Shown here one piece after another: positions 42,889 to 50,743 of a stretch of DNA of 64,000 bases. The stretch lies in the NCBI RefSeq assembly GCF_001952935.1, contig NZ_CP018319.1, positions 4,112,001-4,176,000 on the forward strand, in the 5' to 3' direction. Made by a program: the position numbers and the translations under genes. This DNA comes from Pseudomonas frederiksbergensis (lineage in GTDB: Bacteria; Pseudomonadota; Gammaproteobacteria; Pseudomonadales; Pseudomonadaceae). Numbering within the stretch: position 1 is the first letter of the stretch; each line of letters opens with the position of its first letter. The notes under the pieces were generated by a model. The model worked only from the letters and a program-made list of their open reading frames with translations. It was not told the DNA's origin and searched no databases.

Positions 42889-43216
42889 AATAGTCGTCGC
42901 CGCGATCGGTTATGTCTTTCTCGACCATCGGCGCATTCGGATCCTGCCCTTCGGGGAACTTACCCTTCAAATTCCAAGCAAACGCAATAATCTCGGCAAT
43001 CGTCCGATACAACTCTTCCGGAATACTCTCCCCCAATTCCATTCGCGCCAGCAGTTTTACCAACTCGGGGTTCTCGTAAATCGGTACTTCGCATTCGCGG
43101 GCAATCTTCAGGATGGCTTCGGCCAGTGCTTCGTCACCTTTGGCCGTGAGGGTAGGGGCGTGGCTGCCGTCATACTTGAGGGCGACGGCCTGGCGCGGGG
43201 TGTTGGGGTTTTTCAT
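42887..43216 (-). CDS. Stand-alone FlhB C-terminal-domain-like protein (FhlB/FlhX type)
   Basis: The 109-residue product resembles the part of FlhB that follows the NPTH cleavage site: AVALKYDGSHAPTLTAKGDE, then ARECEVPIYENPELVKLLAR and ELGESIPEELYRTIAEII (FlhB: YDPDKGG, EIAVANEVLLLESPALAR, ELDQEIPGGLYLAVAQ). The NPTH tetrad itself is replaced by NTPRQ. Such proteins (FhlB, FlhX) are known beside FliK-like genes in many flagellates. The start is at 43216, overlapping the stop of the FliK-like gene (TCATG on the plus strand), so the two are one transcript. A longer frame from 43606 is an artefact. Its role here may be to bind the FlhB core. Confidence 0.88.
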   Translation of the reverse strand: MKNPNTPRQAVALKYDGSHAPTLTAKGDEALAEAILKIARECEVPIYENPELVKLLARMELGESIPEELYRTIAEIIAFAWNLKGKFPEGQDPNAPMVEKDITDRGDDY

Positions 43217-44787
43217 GCGGTTTCGTCGACCCAGCGTTGTTCGAGGCGGGTTTGAGGGCCTTGTGGCGGTGTGCCGAGGTGGCAATCGAGATCGCCGACA
43301 TTCAGGCCGGACGCCAGCAGCCGTTGGCGCAGTTCGGCCAGATGACTTTCGATCAGGCTGGCGGTGTACGGGCGTTCGGCCCAGAGCTGGCTGGACAGGC
43401 TGCCTTTGATCAGTTGTGCCTGTATTTGCAACGGGCCCAAGGGCTCCATGTCGAACGCCAGGTCCACTCGCCACAATTGTTGTTTGGGTTCGCGCTCGTC
43501 GCGGCGTTCGTTTTGTTGTTCTTTCTCGGGTGCTTCTTCGCGCTGGAACTTGACCTGCAACGGCACGATGTCCTGCAGATTGCGCATCGGGATTTCCAGT
43601 TGCCACGTGCTCATCAACCGACCGTCGTCAGTGACGCCGGTCTGTTCCAGGCTCGACAGTTGATGGCTTTGCAGGCGTGAAACCGCCGCGGCTGCCAAAC
43701 GCAGCAAGTGCTCGAGGTCGCCTTCGCCGTCCGTGCTTTTGAGCAGGCGCTCGGGCAGCGGGAAGCTGGTTGGCTGCGGTTTGGCGCTGACCTGACCGAG
43801 CATGCCGAGGGCGCTGCGCACGAAGTGCGGCATGGCCTGGGCCAATGTGTTGGCGGCAATGATCGCGTTGAGATTGGTGTTGGCCGGCAGGCTTGGGGTC
43901 AATTGTGCGATCAGCTTGAGCAGATCACCTTTCATGTCCGGGGCCAGTGACGGGTTCTGACCGCTGAGCAATTTGGCTTCAAGGAACAGCCCACTATTGG
44001 CCAGTGCCTGGGCCAGCCCCTTTGGCGTGCTGAGTTGTTGAACATCGGGCAGGCCGGCGAGCAACTTGTCGACGGCGGCACGCAGGTCACTGGACGTCTG
44101 GTTCGAGGACGGCAGGTTTTGCAGGAGTTTGAGCAGGCCATCCAGCGAGCCTTGGCGACTCTGTTGACTGACCAGTTGTTGGCTCACCGCCAATTGCTCC
44201 TGGCGGCTGCTCAACGGCACGAACTTCAATGTCTGGGTGTCCTGCACCAGCGCGCTCAGCAAGGTGCCGATGCGCAGGGGCGTGGGGCTGTCGATGTTCA
44301 GGGTGCTGCCGCTCAACGCGGTGTTGAGCAAACTCACCATCGAGCGAAACACCGTCGGCTGGCCCGGCACCTGTGGCAACACCTGAGAGGTCAGCACTTT
44401 GCCTTGCAGCAGGGTGCCGACGGGCAGTTGCGCCGTGTCGATACGTGTGAGAGTGGCGACGCTGGAGGCAATGGCCTGTTGCACGGTGACGGCCAAATTA
44501 CCCGCCGACGGCTGAGTGATCGCCAGGCTGGTGCCCTGAGGCAGTGGTTGGCTGCTGGTGGCCTGGACCGTGGTCTGACGGCCGCTGTCGAGGGTGACCT
44601 TGAGCAACAGTTGAAAGGTTTGATCCGCCTGCTTGAGCGACAGCACTTCGGCCTTGGCGGTCTGACCGGCCGCGATCAGGCCCTCCATTGGCGTCAATAA
44701 CTTAAGCAGGTCGCCACTCACCACCAGCGGTCGCGACGTCGCGGGCGCGGTTTGCGGTAGCGGAAGGATGTTCATTTCGCCTGTCAT
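43213..44787 (-). CDS. FliK-like hook-length control family protein
   Basis: A 524-residue protein with a Gln/Leu/Ser-rich N-terminal and middle region and a C-terminal Flg_hook-type domain (MRNLQDIVPLQVKFQREEAP; LWRVDLAFDMEPLGPLQIQA; YTASLIESHLAELRQRLLAS). It is clearly a second member of the FliK family, distinct from fliK at 21277. It is co-transcribed with the FlhB-C-like gene on the minus strand. This pair occurs at the same place in other Pseudomonas; its role is not firmly known. The start is the ATG at 44787, or less likely 44775. Confidence 0.85.
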   Translation of the reverse strand: MTGEMNILPLPQTAPATSRPLVVSGDLLKLLTPMEGLIAAGQTAKAEVLSLKQADQTFQLLLKVTLDSGRQTTVQATSSQPLPQGTSLAITQPSAGNLAVTVQQAIASSVATLTRIDTAQLPVGTLLQGKVLTSQVLPQVPGQPTVFRSMVSLLNTALSGSTLNIDSPTPLRIGTLLSALVQDTQTLKFVPLSSRQEQLAVSQQLVSQQSRQGSLDGLLKLLQNLPSSNQTSSDLRAAVDKLLAGLPDVQQLSTPKGLAQALANSGLFLEAKLLSGQNPSLAPDMKGDLLKLIAQLTPSLPANTNLNAIIAANTLAQAMPHFVRSALGMLGQVSAKPQPTSFPLPERLLKSTDGEGDLEHLLRLAAAAVSRLQSHQLSSLEQTGVTDDGRLMSTWQLEIPMRNLQDIVPLQVKFQREEAPEKEQQNERRDEREPKQQLWRVDLAFDMEPLGPLQIQAQLIKGSLSSQLWAERPYTASLIESHLAELRQRLLASGLNVGDLDCHLGTPPQGPQTRLEQRWVDETA

Positions 44788-44836
44788 ACGCGGTCACAAC
44801 CTGAGGAAATTGCCCTCTTTAGAGTAGGGCATGGCA

Positions 44837-44866
44837 TGTATAATGCCGCCCCGTTGTATCCGGGGC
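44837..44866 (+). promoter_or_regulatory. Candidate extended -10 promoter and leader hairpin for ccmA
   Basis: TGTATAAT at 44837-44844 is a perfect extended -10 element facing ccm, but no good -35 hexamer stands 17 bases upstream. Just downstream GCCCCG and CGGGGC (about 44847-44866) can form a hairpin in the leader. The leader to ccmA would be about 135 bases. Confidence 0.5.
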
Positions 44867-44984
44867 GCTGAAAACATTTCAAATACTTGATCCAGCTCCT
44901 TAGAACGGGCCGCCAATGCATTTATCCTGCATATCTTTAACGGCCGCTCCACTGCCGACTTGAACCCAAAAGGCCCGTGATCTC

Positions 44985-45620
44985 TTGACCAGTCCTGTCC
45001 TGCAAACCGTTGCCCTCGCCTGTGAGCGAGACCTTCGGCTGCTCTTCGAAAATCTCGAATTGAGACTGGCCAGTGGCGAAATGTTGCAAATCAGCGGCCC
45101 CAACGGCAGCGGCAAGACCAGCCTTTTACGTCTGCTTTGCGGGCTGATGCAGCCGACTGCCGGCCAGGTGCTGCTCAACGGCCAGCCCCTGAACGAGCAA
45201 CGCTTTGAGTTGGCGCGCAACCTGCTGTGGATCGGCCATGCCGCCGGGATCAAGGATTTGCTGACGCCGGAAGAGAATCTGAGCTGGCTGTGCGCCTTGC
45301 ATCAACCGGCCTCCCAGGAGGCGATCTGGCAGGCGCTGACGGCTGTGGGACTGCGCGGTTTCGAGGATGTTCCTTGCCATACGCTGTCTGCCGGACAGCA
45401 ACGGCGGGTCGCGTTGGCGCGGTTGTACCTGGAAAGCCCGCCGTTATGGATCCTCGATGAGCCGTTCACCGCGCTCGACAAACAAGGCGTGGCGCAACTC
45501 GAAGAACACCTGGCCGCACACTGCGAGCGCGGTGGCATGGTGGTCTTGACCACTCACCACACGTTGACCCGGATGCCGACCGGCTATCGCGACATTGACC
45601 TGGGGAATTGGGCCGTATGA
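44985..45620 (+). CDS. ccmA: Cytochrome c biogenesis heme exporter ATPase CcmA
   Basis: CcmA is the ABC ATPase that drives release of holo-CcmE from the heme-loading complex. The 211-residue protein has Walker A GPNGSGKTS, the signature LSAGQQRR and Walker B LWILDEPF. The start is a TTG at 44985 giving a family-like N-terminus (MTSPVLQTVALACER); the ribosome site is weak. ccmB overlaps its stop (ATGA). It opens the ccm operon for c-type cytochrome maturation in the periplasm. Confidence 0.95.
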   Translation: MTSPVLQTVALACERDLRLLFENLELRLASGEMLQISGPNGSGKTSLLRLLCGLMQPTAGQVLLNGQPLNEQRFELARNLLWIGHAAGIKDLLTPEENLSWLCALHQPASQEAIWQALTAVGLRGFEDVPCHTLSAGQQRRVALARLYLESPPLWILDEPFTALDKQGVAQLEEHLAAHCERGGMVVLTTHHTLTRMPTGYRDIDLGNWAV

Positions 45621-46285
45621 GTGTTTTCGGCCTGTTGGTCGCCCGTGAAGCCCGATTGTTGTTTCGCCGTCCCGCGGAGTTGGCCAATCCGCTCGTATTC
45701 TTTGCGATCGTCGTTTCCCTGTTCCCGCTGGCGGTCGGACCCGAGTCTCAATTGTTGCAAACCTTGTCTCCAGGACTGGTCTGGGTAGCGGCCCTTTTAT
45801 CGGTTTTGCTCTCGCTGGACGGGCTTTTTCGCAGTGATTTCGAAGACGGATCGCTTGAGCAGTGGGTCCTTTCGTCGCACCCCCTGCCTCTTCTGGTTTT
45901 GGCCAAGGTACTGGCACACTGGTCCTTCTCTGGCCTGGCACTGGTTTTGCTCGCGCCATTACTGGCATTGATGCTCGGTTTGCCAACCGCCTGTCTGCCG
46001 GTGTTGCTGTTTTCCTTGTTGCTGGGTACACCGGTGCTGAGCCTGCTCGGTGCGGTGGGCGCGGCCCTGACGGTGGGATTGAAGCGCGGTGGCCTGTTGC
46101 TGGCGCTGCTGATTCTGCCGTTGTACATCCCGGTGTTGATTCTCGGCAGTGGCGCCTTGCAGGCGGCATTGCAGGGCATGCCGGCGACCGGTTATCTCTT
46201 GTGGCTTGGTAGCCTGACCGCCCTGGCGATAACCCTGACACCTTTTGCAATCGCTGCTGGCCTGAAGATCAGCGTCGGCGAATAA
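45617..46285 (+). CDS. ccmB: Heme exporter membrane protein CcmB
   Basis: CcmB is the membrane partner of CcmA. The 222-residue protein has about six membrane helices and the family start (MSVFGLLVAREARLLFRRPA; ELANPLVFFAIVVSLFPLAV). The ATG at 45617 overlaps the ccmA stop codon. A hairpin follows its stop, before ccmC. Confidence 0.94.
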   Translation: MSVFGLLVAREARLLFRRPAELANPLVFFAIVVSLFPLAVGPESQLLQTLSPGLVWVAALLSVLLSLDGLFRSDFEDGSLEQWVLSSHPLPLLVLAKVLAHWSFSGLALVLLAPLLALMLGLPTACLPVLLFSLLLGTPVLSLLGAVGAALTVGLKRGGLLLALLILPLYIPVLILGSGALQAALQGMPATGYLLWLGSLTALAITLTPFAIAAGLKISVGE

Positions 46286-46288
46286 TGA

Positions 46289-46325
46289 GGTCTGGTTATT
46301 TTTTAACCAGTAAAGACCCTTTTTG
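46289..46325 (+). terminator. Terminator-like hairpin between ccmB and ccmC
   Basis: CTGGTTA (46292-46298) pairs with TAACCAG (46304-46310) around a T loop; an outer GGT/ACC pair is possible, and CTTTTT follows. Its position inside an otherwise tight operon suggests partial termination or a processing site. Confidence 0.6.
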
Positions 46326-46367
46326 GCTGCTTCGTGATGGCGAGCAGCAACCGTGATGGAAACAGTA

Positions 46368-47123
46368 ATGAACTGGACCTGGTTTCATAAGCTTGGCTCG
46401 CCCAAATGGTTTTACGGCATCAGCGGCAAACTGCTGCCGTGGCTGAGTGTCGCGGCGTTGCTGCTGATCAGTGTTGGTGTCGTGTGGGGCCTGGCTTTCG
46501 CGCCGCCGGATTACCAGCAAGGCAACAGCTTCCGCATCATTTATATCCACGTTCCGGCCGCCATACTGGCCCAGTCCATCTACGTGATGCTGGCGATCTG
46601 TGGCATCGTCGGGCTGGTGTGGAAGATGAAACTGGCCGACGTCGCCCTGCAATGCGCCGCGCCCATCGGCGCCTGGATGACCGCCGTGGCGCTGGTCACC
46701 GGCGCGATCTGGGGCAAACCGACCTGGGGTTCGTGGTGGGTCTGGGATGCACGACTTACGTCCATGCTTATTCTGCTGTTTCTGTACTTCGGTCTTATTG
46801 CGCTGGGCAACGCGATCAGCAATCGTGACAGTGCCGCCAAGGCCTGCGCGGTATTGGCGATTGTCGGCGTGATCAACATCCCGATCATCAAATACTCGGT
46901 GGAGTGGTGGAACACGCTGCACCAGGGTGCGACGTTCACCCTCACCGAAAAACCGGCAATGCCCGTCGAGATGTGGCTGCCACTGCTGCTGACGGCGCTG
47001 GGGTTCTACTGTTTCTTCGGCGCGGTGCTGCTGCTGCGCATGCGCCTTGAAGTGCTCAAGCGCGAAGCCCGGGCGAGCTGGGTGAAAGCCGAAGTGCAGA
47101 ACAGTCTGGAGGTCGCTCGATGA
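46368..47123 (+). CDS. ccmC: Heme transporter/handling protein CcmC
   Basis: CcmC loads heme onto CcmE. The 251-residue protein has six membrane helices and the Trp-rich periplasmic motif WGSWWVWDARLTSML. The ATG at 46368 (MNWTWFHKLGSPKW) is preferred: GGA lies seven bases upstream and the N-terminus matches the family; an ATG at 46356 is possible. The end overlaps ccmD. Confidence 0.95.
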   Translation: MNWTWFHKLGSPKWFYGISGKLLPWLSVAALLLISVGVVWGLAFAPPDYQQGNSFRIIYIHVPAAILAQSIYVMLAICGIVGLVWKMKLADVALQCAAPIGAWMTAVALVTGAIWGKPTWGSWWVWDARLTSMLILLFLYFGLIALGNAISNRDSAAKACAVLAIVGVINIPIIKYSVEWWNTLHQGATFTLTEKPAMPVEMWLPLLLTALGFYCFFGAVLLLRMRLEVLKREARASWVKAEVQNSLEVAR

Positions 47124-47296
47124 GTTTCGCTTCATTCGGCGACTTTCTCGCCATGGGCCATCACGGCCTGTATGTCTGGTCCGCCTATGGCATCAGCCTG
47201 GCGGTGCTGGCCCTCAACGTGGCGGCGCCAATCCTGGCCCGCAAGCGGTATCTGCAACAAGAGGCGCGTCGTCTGCGCCGGGAGAACGGCAAGTGA
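47120..47296 (+). CDS. ccmD: Heme exporter accessory protein CcmD
   Basis: CcmD is a small membrane protein that keeps CcmABC and CcmE together. The 58-residue product (MSFASFGDFLAMGHHGLYVW start) has one membrane helix (ISLAVLALNVAAPILA) and a basic tail (RKRYLQQEARRLRRENGK). The ATG at 47120 overlaps the ccmC stop and its own stop overlaps the GTG of ccmE. It is short but unmistakable from position and composition. Confidence 0.93.
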   Translation: MSFASFGDFLAMGHHGLYVWSAYGISLAVLALNVAAPILARKRYLQQEARRLRRENGK

Positions 47297-47748
47297 ATCC
47301 GCTGCGCAAAAAGCGTCTTATCATCATTCTCGCGATCCTGGTCGGTGTCGGCGCTGCCGTCGGCCTGGCCCTGAGCGCCCTCCAGCAAAACATCAATCTG
47401 TTTTACACCCCGACCCAGATCGCCAACGGCGAAGCCCCGCAAGACACGCGCATCCGCGCTGGCGGCATGGTCGAAAAAGGTTCGCTGCAACGTTCCGGCG
47501 ATTCGCTGGACGTGAAATTCGTCGTCACTGACTTCAGTAAATCCGTGACCATCACTTATCGCGGCATCCTGCCGGACCTGTTCCGTGAAGGGCAGGGCAT
47601 CGTTGCCCTGGGCAAGCTCAACGCCGACGGCGTGGTGGTGGCCGACGAAGTGCTGGCCAAGCACGATGAAAAGTACATGCCGCCGGAAGTGACCAAGGCT
47701 TTGAAAGACAGTGGTCAATCTGCTCCAACGCCCGCGAAGGAGGGTTGA
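47293..47748 (+). CDS. ccmE: Periplasmic heme chaperone CcmE
   Basis: CcmE binds heme covalently and delivers it to CcmF. The 151-residue protein has an N-terminal membrane anchor (about 9-29) and an OB-fold domain, with the heme-binding His124 and Tyr128 in VLAKHDEKYMPPEV. The start is the GTG at 47293, overlapping the ccmD stop (GTGA). Confidence 0.96.
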   Translation: MNPLRKKRLIIILAILVGVGAAVGLALSALQQNINLFYTPTQIANGEAPQDTRIRAGGMVEKGSLQRSGDSLDVKFVVTDFSKSVTITYRGILPDLFREGQGIVALGKLNADGVVVADEVLAKHDEKYMPPEVTKALKDSGQSAPTPAKEG

Positions 47749-47751
47749 TCG

Positions 47752-49740
47752 ATGATGTCCGGACTGTTTATTCCTGAACTCGGCCACCTGGCCATGATTC
47801 TGGCGCTGTGTTTCGCGCTGGTTCAGGCCGTGGTGCCGTTGTTCGGTGCCTGGCGTGGTGACCGCTTGTGGATGAGCCTGGCCCAGCCGGCCGCCTGGGG
47901 GCAATTCGCGTTTCTGTTGTTCGCCTTCGGTTGCCTGACCTACGCCTTCATGGCCGACGATTTCTCCGTCGCCTACGTTGCCAGCAACTCCAACAGCGCC
48001 TTGCCGTGGTACTACAAGTTCAGCGCTGTGTGGGGCGCGCACGAAGGATCGTTGCTGCTGTGGGCGTTGATCCTCGGCGGCTGGACCTTCGCGGTGTCGG
48101 TGTTCTCCCGGCAGTTGCCGCAAGTGATGCTGGCGCGCGTGCTGGCGGTGATGGGCATGATCAGCACCGGTTTCCTGCTGTTCCTGATCCTCACCTCGAA
48201 CCCTTTCGCCCGCATCCTGCCGCAGATTCCCACGGACGGTCGCGATCTCAACCCACTGCTGCAAGACATCGGCCTGATCGTTCACCCGCCGATGCTGTAC
48301 ATGGGTTATGTCGGTTTCTCCGTGGCCTTCGCTTTCGCCATCGCTGCACTGCTGGGCGGTCGGCTTGATGCGGCATGGGCTCGCTGGTCCCGTCCGTGGA
48401 CCATTGTCGCCTGGGCCTTCCTCGGTATCGGTATCACTCTCGGTTCATGGTGGGCGTACTACGAACTCGGCTGGGGCGGCTGGTGGTTCTGGGACCCGGT
48501 GGAAAACGCCTCCTTCATGCCATGGCTTGTGGGTACGGCGCTGATTCACTCGTTGGCGGTCACGGAAAAACGTGGCGTGTTCAAGAGCTGGACCGTGTTG
48601 CTGGCCATCGCTGCCTTCTCGTTGAGCCTGCTGGGGACCTTCCTGGTGCGTTCCGGCGTGCTGACCTCGGTTCACGCCTTTGCGTCCGACCCCGAGCGCG
48701 GCGTGTTCATCCTGATCTTCCTGCTGTTTGTGGTCGGTGGTTCGCTGACGTTGTTTGCCCTGCGCGCTCCCGTGGTGAAGAGCCACGTTGGCTTCAACCT
48801 CTGGTCCCGGGAAACCCTGCTGCTGGGTAACAACCTGGTGCTGGTGGTGGCGGCCTCGATGATCCTGCTGGGCACGTTGTATCCGCTGATCCTCGATGCA
48901 ATGACGGGCGCCAAGCTGTCGGTCGGCCCGCCGTACTTCAACGCACTGTTCATTCCGTTGATGGCCTTGCTGATGATGGTGATGGCGGTGGGCATGTTGG
49001 TGCGCTGGAAAGACACCCCGGTCAAATGGCTGATGAGCATGCTGACCCCGGTGTTGCTCGGCAGCGCCGCGCTGGCCGTGGTAGCCGGTGTCGCTTATGG
49101 CGATTTCAACTGGGCGGTGATTGCGACCTTCATGCTCGCTGCCTGGGTATTGCTGGCCGGTGTGCGTGACATCTTCGACAAGACTCGCCACAAAGGCCTG
49201 ATCAAAGGCTTGCCGACCTTGACCCGCAGTTATTGGGGCATGCAGGTCGCCCACATCGGCATCGCCGTGTGCGCCCTCGGCGTCGTGCTGTCGAGCCAGA
49301 ACAGTGCCGAGCGCGACCTGCGTCTGGCGCCGGGTGAGTCCATGGACCTGGGCGGTTACCAGTTCGTATTCGAAGGCGCCAAGCATTTCGAAGGCCCGAA
49401 CTTCACCTCCGACAAAGGCACCGTTCGGGTGATCCGCAACGGCAAGGAAATCAGCGTGCTACACCCGGAAAAACGCCTCTACACCGTGCAGAACTCGGTG
49501 ATGACCGAAGCCGGGATCGACGCCGGTTTCACCCGCGACCTCTACGTTGCACTCGGCGAGCCGTTGGGCGATGGCGCCTGGGCTGTGCGCGTTCACGTTA
49601 AACCGTTCGTGCGCTGGATCTGGTTCGGTGGTCTGCTCACCGGTTTGGGCGGGTTGCTCGCGGCATTGGATCGCCGTTACCGGGTCAAGGTGAATAGCCG
49701 TGTGCGTGAAGCGCTGGGCATGACGGGAGCCACGGCATGA
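47752..49740 (+). CDS. ccmF: Cytochrome c heme lyase subunit CcmF
   Basis: CcmF is the large membrane subunit that attaches heme to apocytochromes. The 662-residue protein has about 14 membrane helices and the Trp-rich WWD motif (WGGWWFWDPVENASFMPWL). The start is the ATG at 47752 with an AAGGAGGG site seven bases upstream (a second ATG follows directly). The stop overlaps ccmG. Confidence 0.96.
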   Translation: MMSGLFIPELGHLAMILALCFALVQAVVPLFGAWRGDRLWMSLAQPAAWGQFAFLLFAFGCLTYAFMADDFSVAYVASNSNSALPWYYKFSAVWGAHEGSLLLWALILGGWTFAVSVFSRQLPQVMLARVLAVMGMISTGFLLFLILTSNPFARILPQIPTDGRDLNPLLQDIGLIVHPPMLYMGYVGFSVAFAFAIAALLGGRLDAAWARWSRPWTIVAWAFLGIGITLGSWWAYYELGWGGWWFWDPVENASFMPWLVGTALIHSLAVTEKRGVFKSWTVLLAIAAFSLSLLGTFLVRSGVLTSVHAFASDPERGVFILIFLLFVVGGSLTLFALRAPVVKSHVGFNLWSRETLLLGNNLVLVVAASMILLGTLYPLILDAMTGAKLSVGPPYFNALFIPLMALLMMVMAVGMLVRWKDTPVKWLMSMLTPVLLGSAALAVVAGVAYGDFNWAVIATFMLAAWVLLAGVRDIFDKTRHKGLIKGLPTLTRSYWGMQVAHIGIAVCALGVVLSSQNSAERDLRLAPGESMDLGGYQFVFEGAKHFEGPNFTSDKGTVRVIRNGKEISVLHPEKRLYTVQNSVMTEAGIDAGFTRDLYVALGEPLGDGAWAVRVHVKPFVRWIWFGGLLTGLGGLLAALDRRYRVKVNSRVREALGMTGATA

Positions 49741-50273
49741 GACGTTGGTTGATGCTGTTGCCCCTGGCGATTTTCCTGCTGGTGGCTGTTTTCCTTTATC
49801 GCGGTCTGTTCCTGAACCCGGCCGAGTTGCCTTCGGCGATGATCAACAAACCGTTCCCGGAGTTTTCCCTGCCGGCGGTGCAGGGCGACAAAACCCTGAC
49901 CAGGGACGATATTCTGGGTAAACCAGCGTTAGTTAACGTCTGGGGCACCTGGTGCATTTCCTGTCGGGTCGAGCATCCGGTGCTGAACAAACTGGCCGAG
50001 AAAGGCGTGGTGATCTACGGCATCAACTACAAGGACATCAACGCTGACGCCTTGAAGTGGCTGGCGGAATTCCACAATCCGTACCAGTTGGACATCCGTG
50101 ACGATGAAGGCACTTTGGGTTTGAACCTCGGCGTTTACGGCGCTCCGGAAACTTTCTTCATCGACGCCAAGGGCATCATCCGCGACAAGTTCGTTGGCGT
50201 GATCGACGAACAGGTCTGGCGTGAAAAACTGGCGGCCAAGTATCAGGCGCTGGTTGATGAGGCCAAGCCATGA
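49737..50273 (+). CDS. ccmG: Thiol:disulfide interchange protein CcmG (DsbE)
   Basis: CcmG is a membrane-anchored thioredoxin that keeps apocytochrome CXXCH motifs reduced. The 178-residue protein has an N-terminal anchor (LLPLAIFLLVAVFLYRG) and a thioredoxin fold with Cys73/Cys76 in VWGTWCISCRVEHP. It also has the CcmG-type GVYGAPETFFID segment. It overlaps both ccmF and ccmH by four bases. Confidence 0.96.
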   Translation: MRRWLMLLPLAIFLLVAVFLYRGLFLNPAELPSAMINKPFPEFSLPAVQGDKTLTRDDILGKPALVNVWGTWCISCRVEHPVLNKLAEKGVVIYGINYKDINADALKWLAEFHNPYQLDIRDDEGTLGLNLGVYGAPETFFIDAKGIIRDKFVGVIDEQVWREKLAAKYQALVDEAKP

Positions 50274-50743
50274 AGCGCTGGATAGCCGCCGCGGTATTGG
50301 GCTTGAGCATGGCCGGCGTGGCGCACGCGGCCATCGACACCTACGAGTTCGCCAAAGAAGGTGATCGCGAGCGTTTTCGCGAGCTGACCAAAGAGCTGCG
50401 TTGCCCCAAGTGCCAGAATCAGGACATTGCCGATTCCAACGCACCGATCGCCGCCGATCTGCGCAAAGAGATTTTTCGCATGCTCGGCGAGGGCAAGGAC
50501 AACCAGCAGATCATCGATTTCATGGTTGACCGCTACGGTGATTTCGTCCGTTACAAGCCTGCTCTGAACGCCAAGACTGCTGTGCTCTGGTTCGGCCCTG
50601 CCGGCCTGCTGCTGGGCGGTTTTGTGATCATCGCCGTGATCGTCCGTCGTCGTCGCGTGCAACGCGTTGACACCAAGGATGAGCTCTCTGCCGAGGAGCG
50701 TGAGCGCCTCGACCACCTGTTGGATAAAACCAAGAATGATTGA
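50270..50743 (+). CDS. ccmH: Cytochrome c-type biogenesis protein CcmH
   Basis: CcmH (CcmL type) is a thiol oxidoreductase that hands apocytochrome to CcmF. The 157-residue protein has a signal peptide (about 1-20), the Cys45/Cys48 motif in LRCPKCQNQDIADSNAPIA, and a C-terminal membrane helix (VLWFGPAGLLLGGFVIIAVI). It overlaps ccmI by eight bases. Confidence 0.95.
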   Translation: MKRWIAAAVLGLSMAGVAHAAIDTYEFAKEGDRERFRELTKELRCPKCQNQDIADSNAPIAADLRKEIFRMLGEGKDNQQIIDFMVDRYGDFVRYKPALNAKTAVLWFGPAGLLLGGFVIIAVIVRRRRVQRVDTKDELSAEERERLDHLLDKTKND

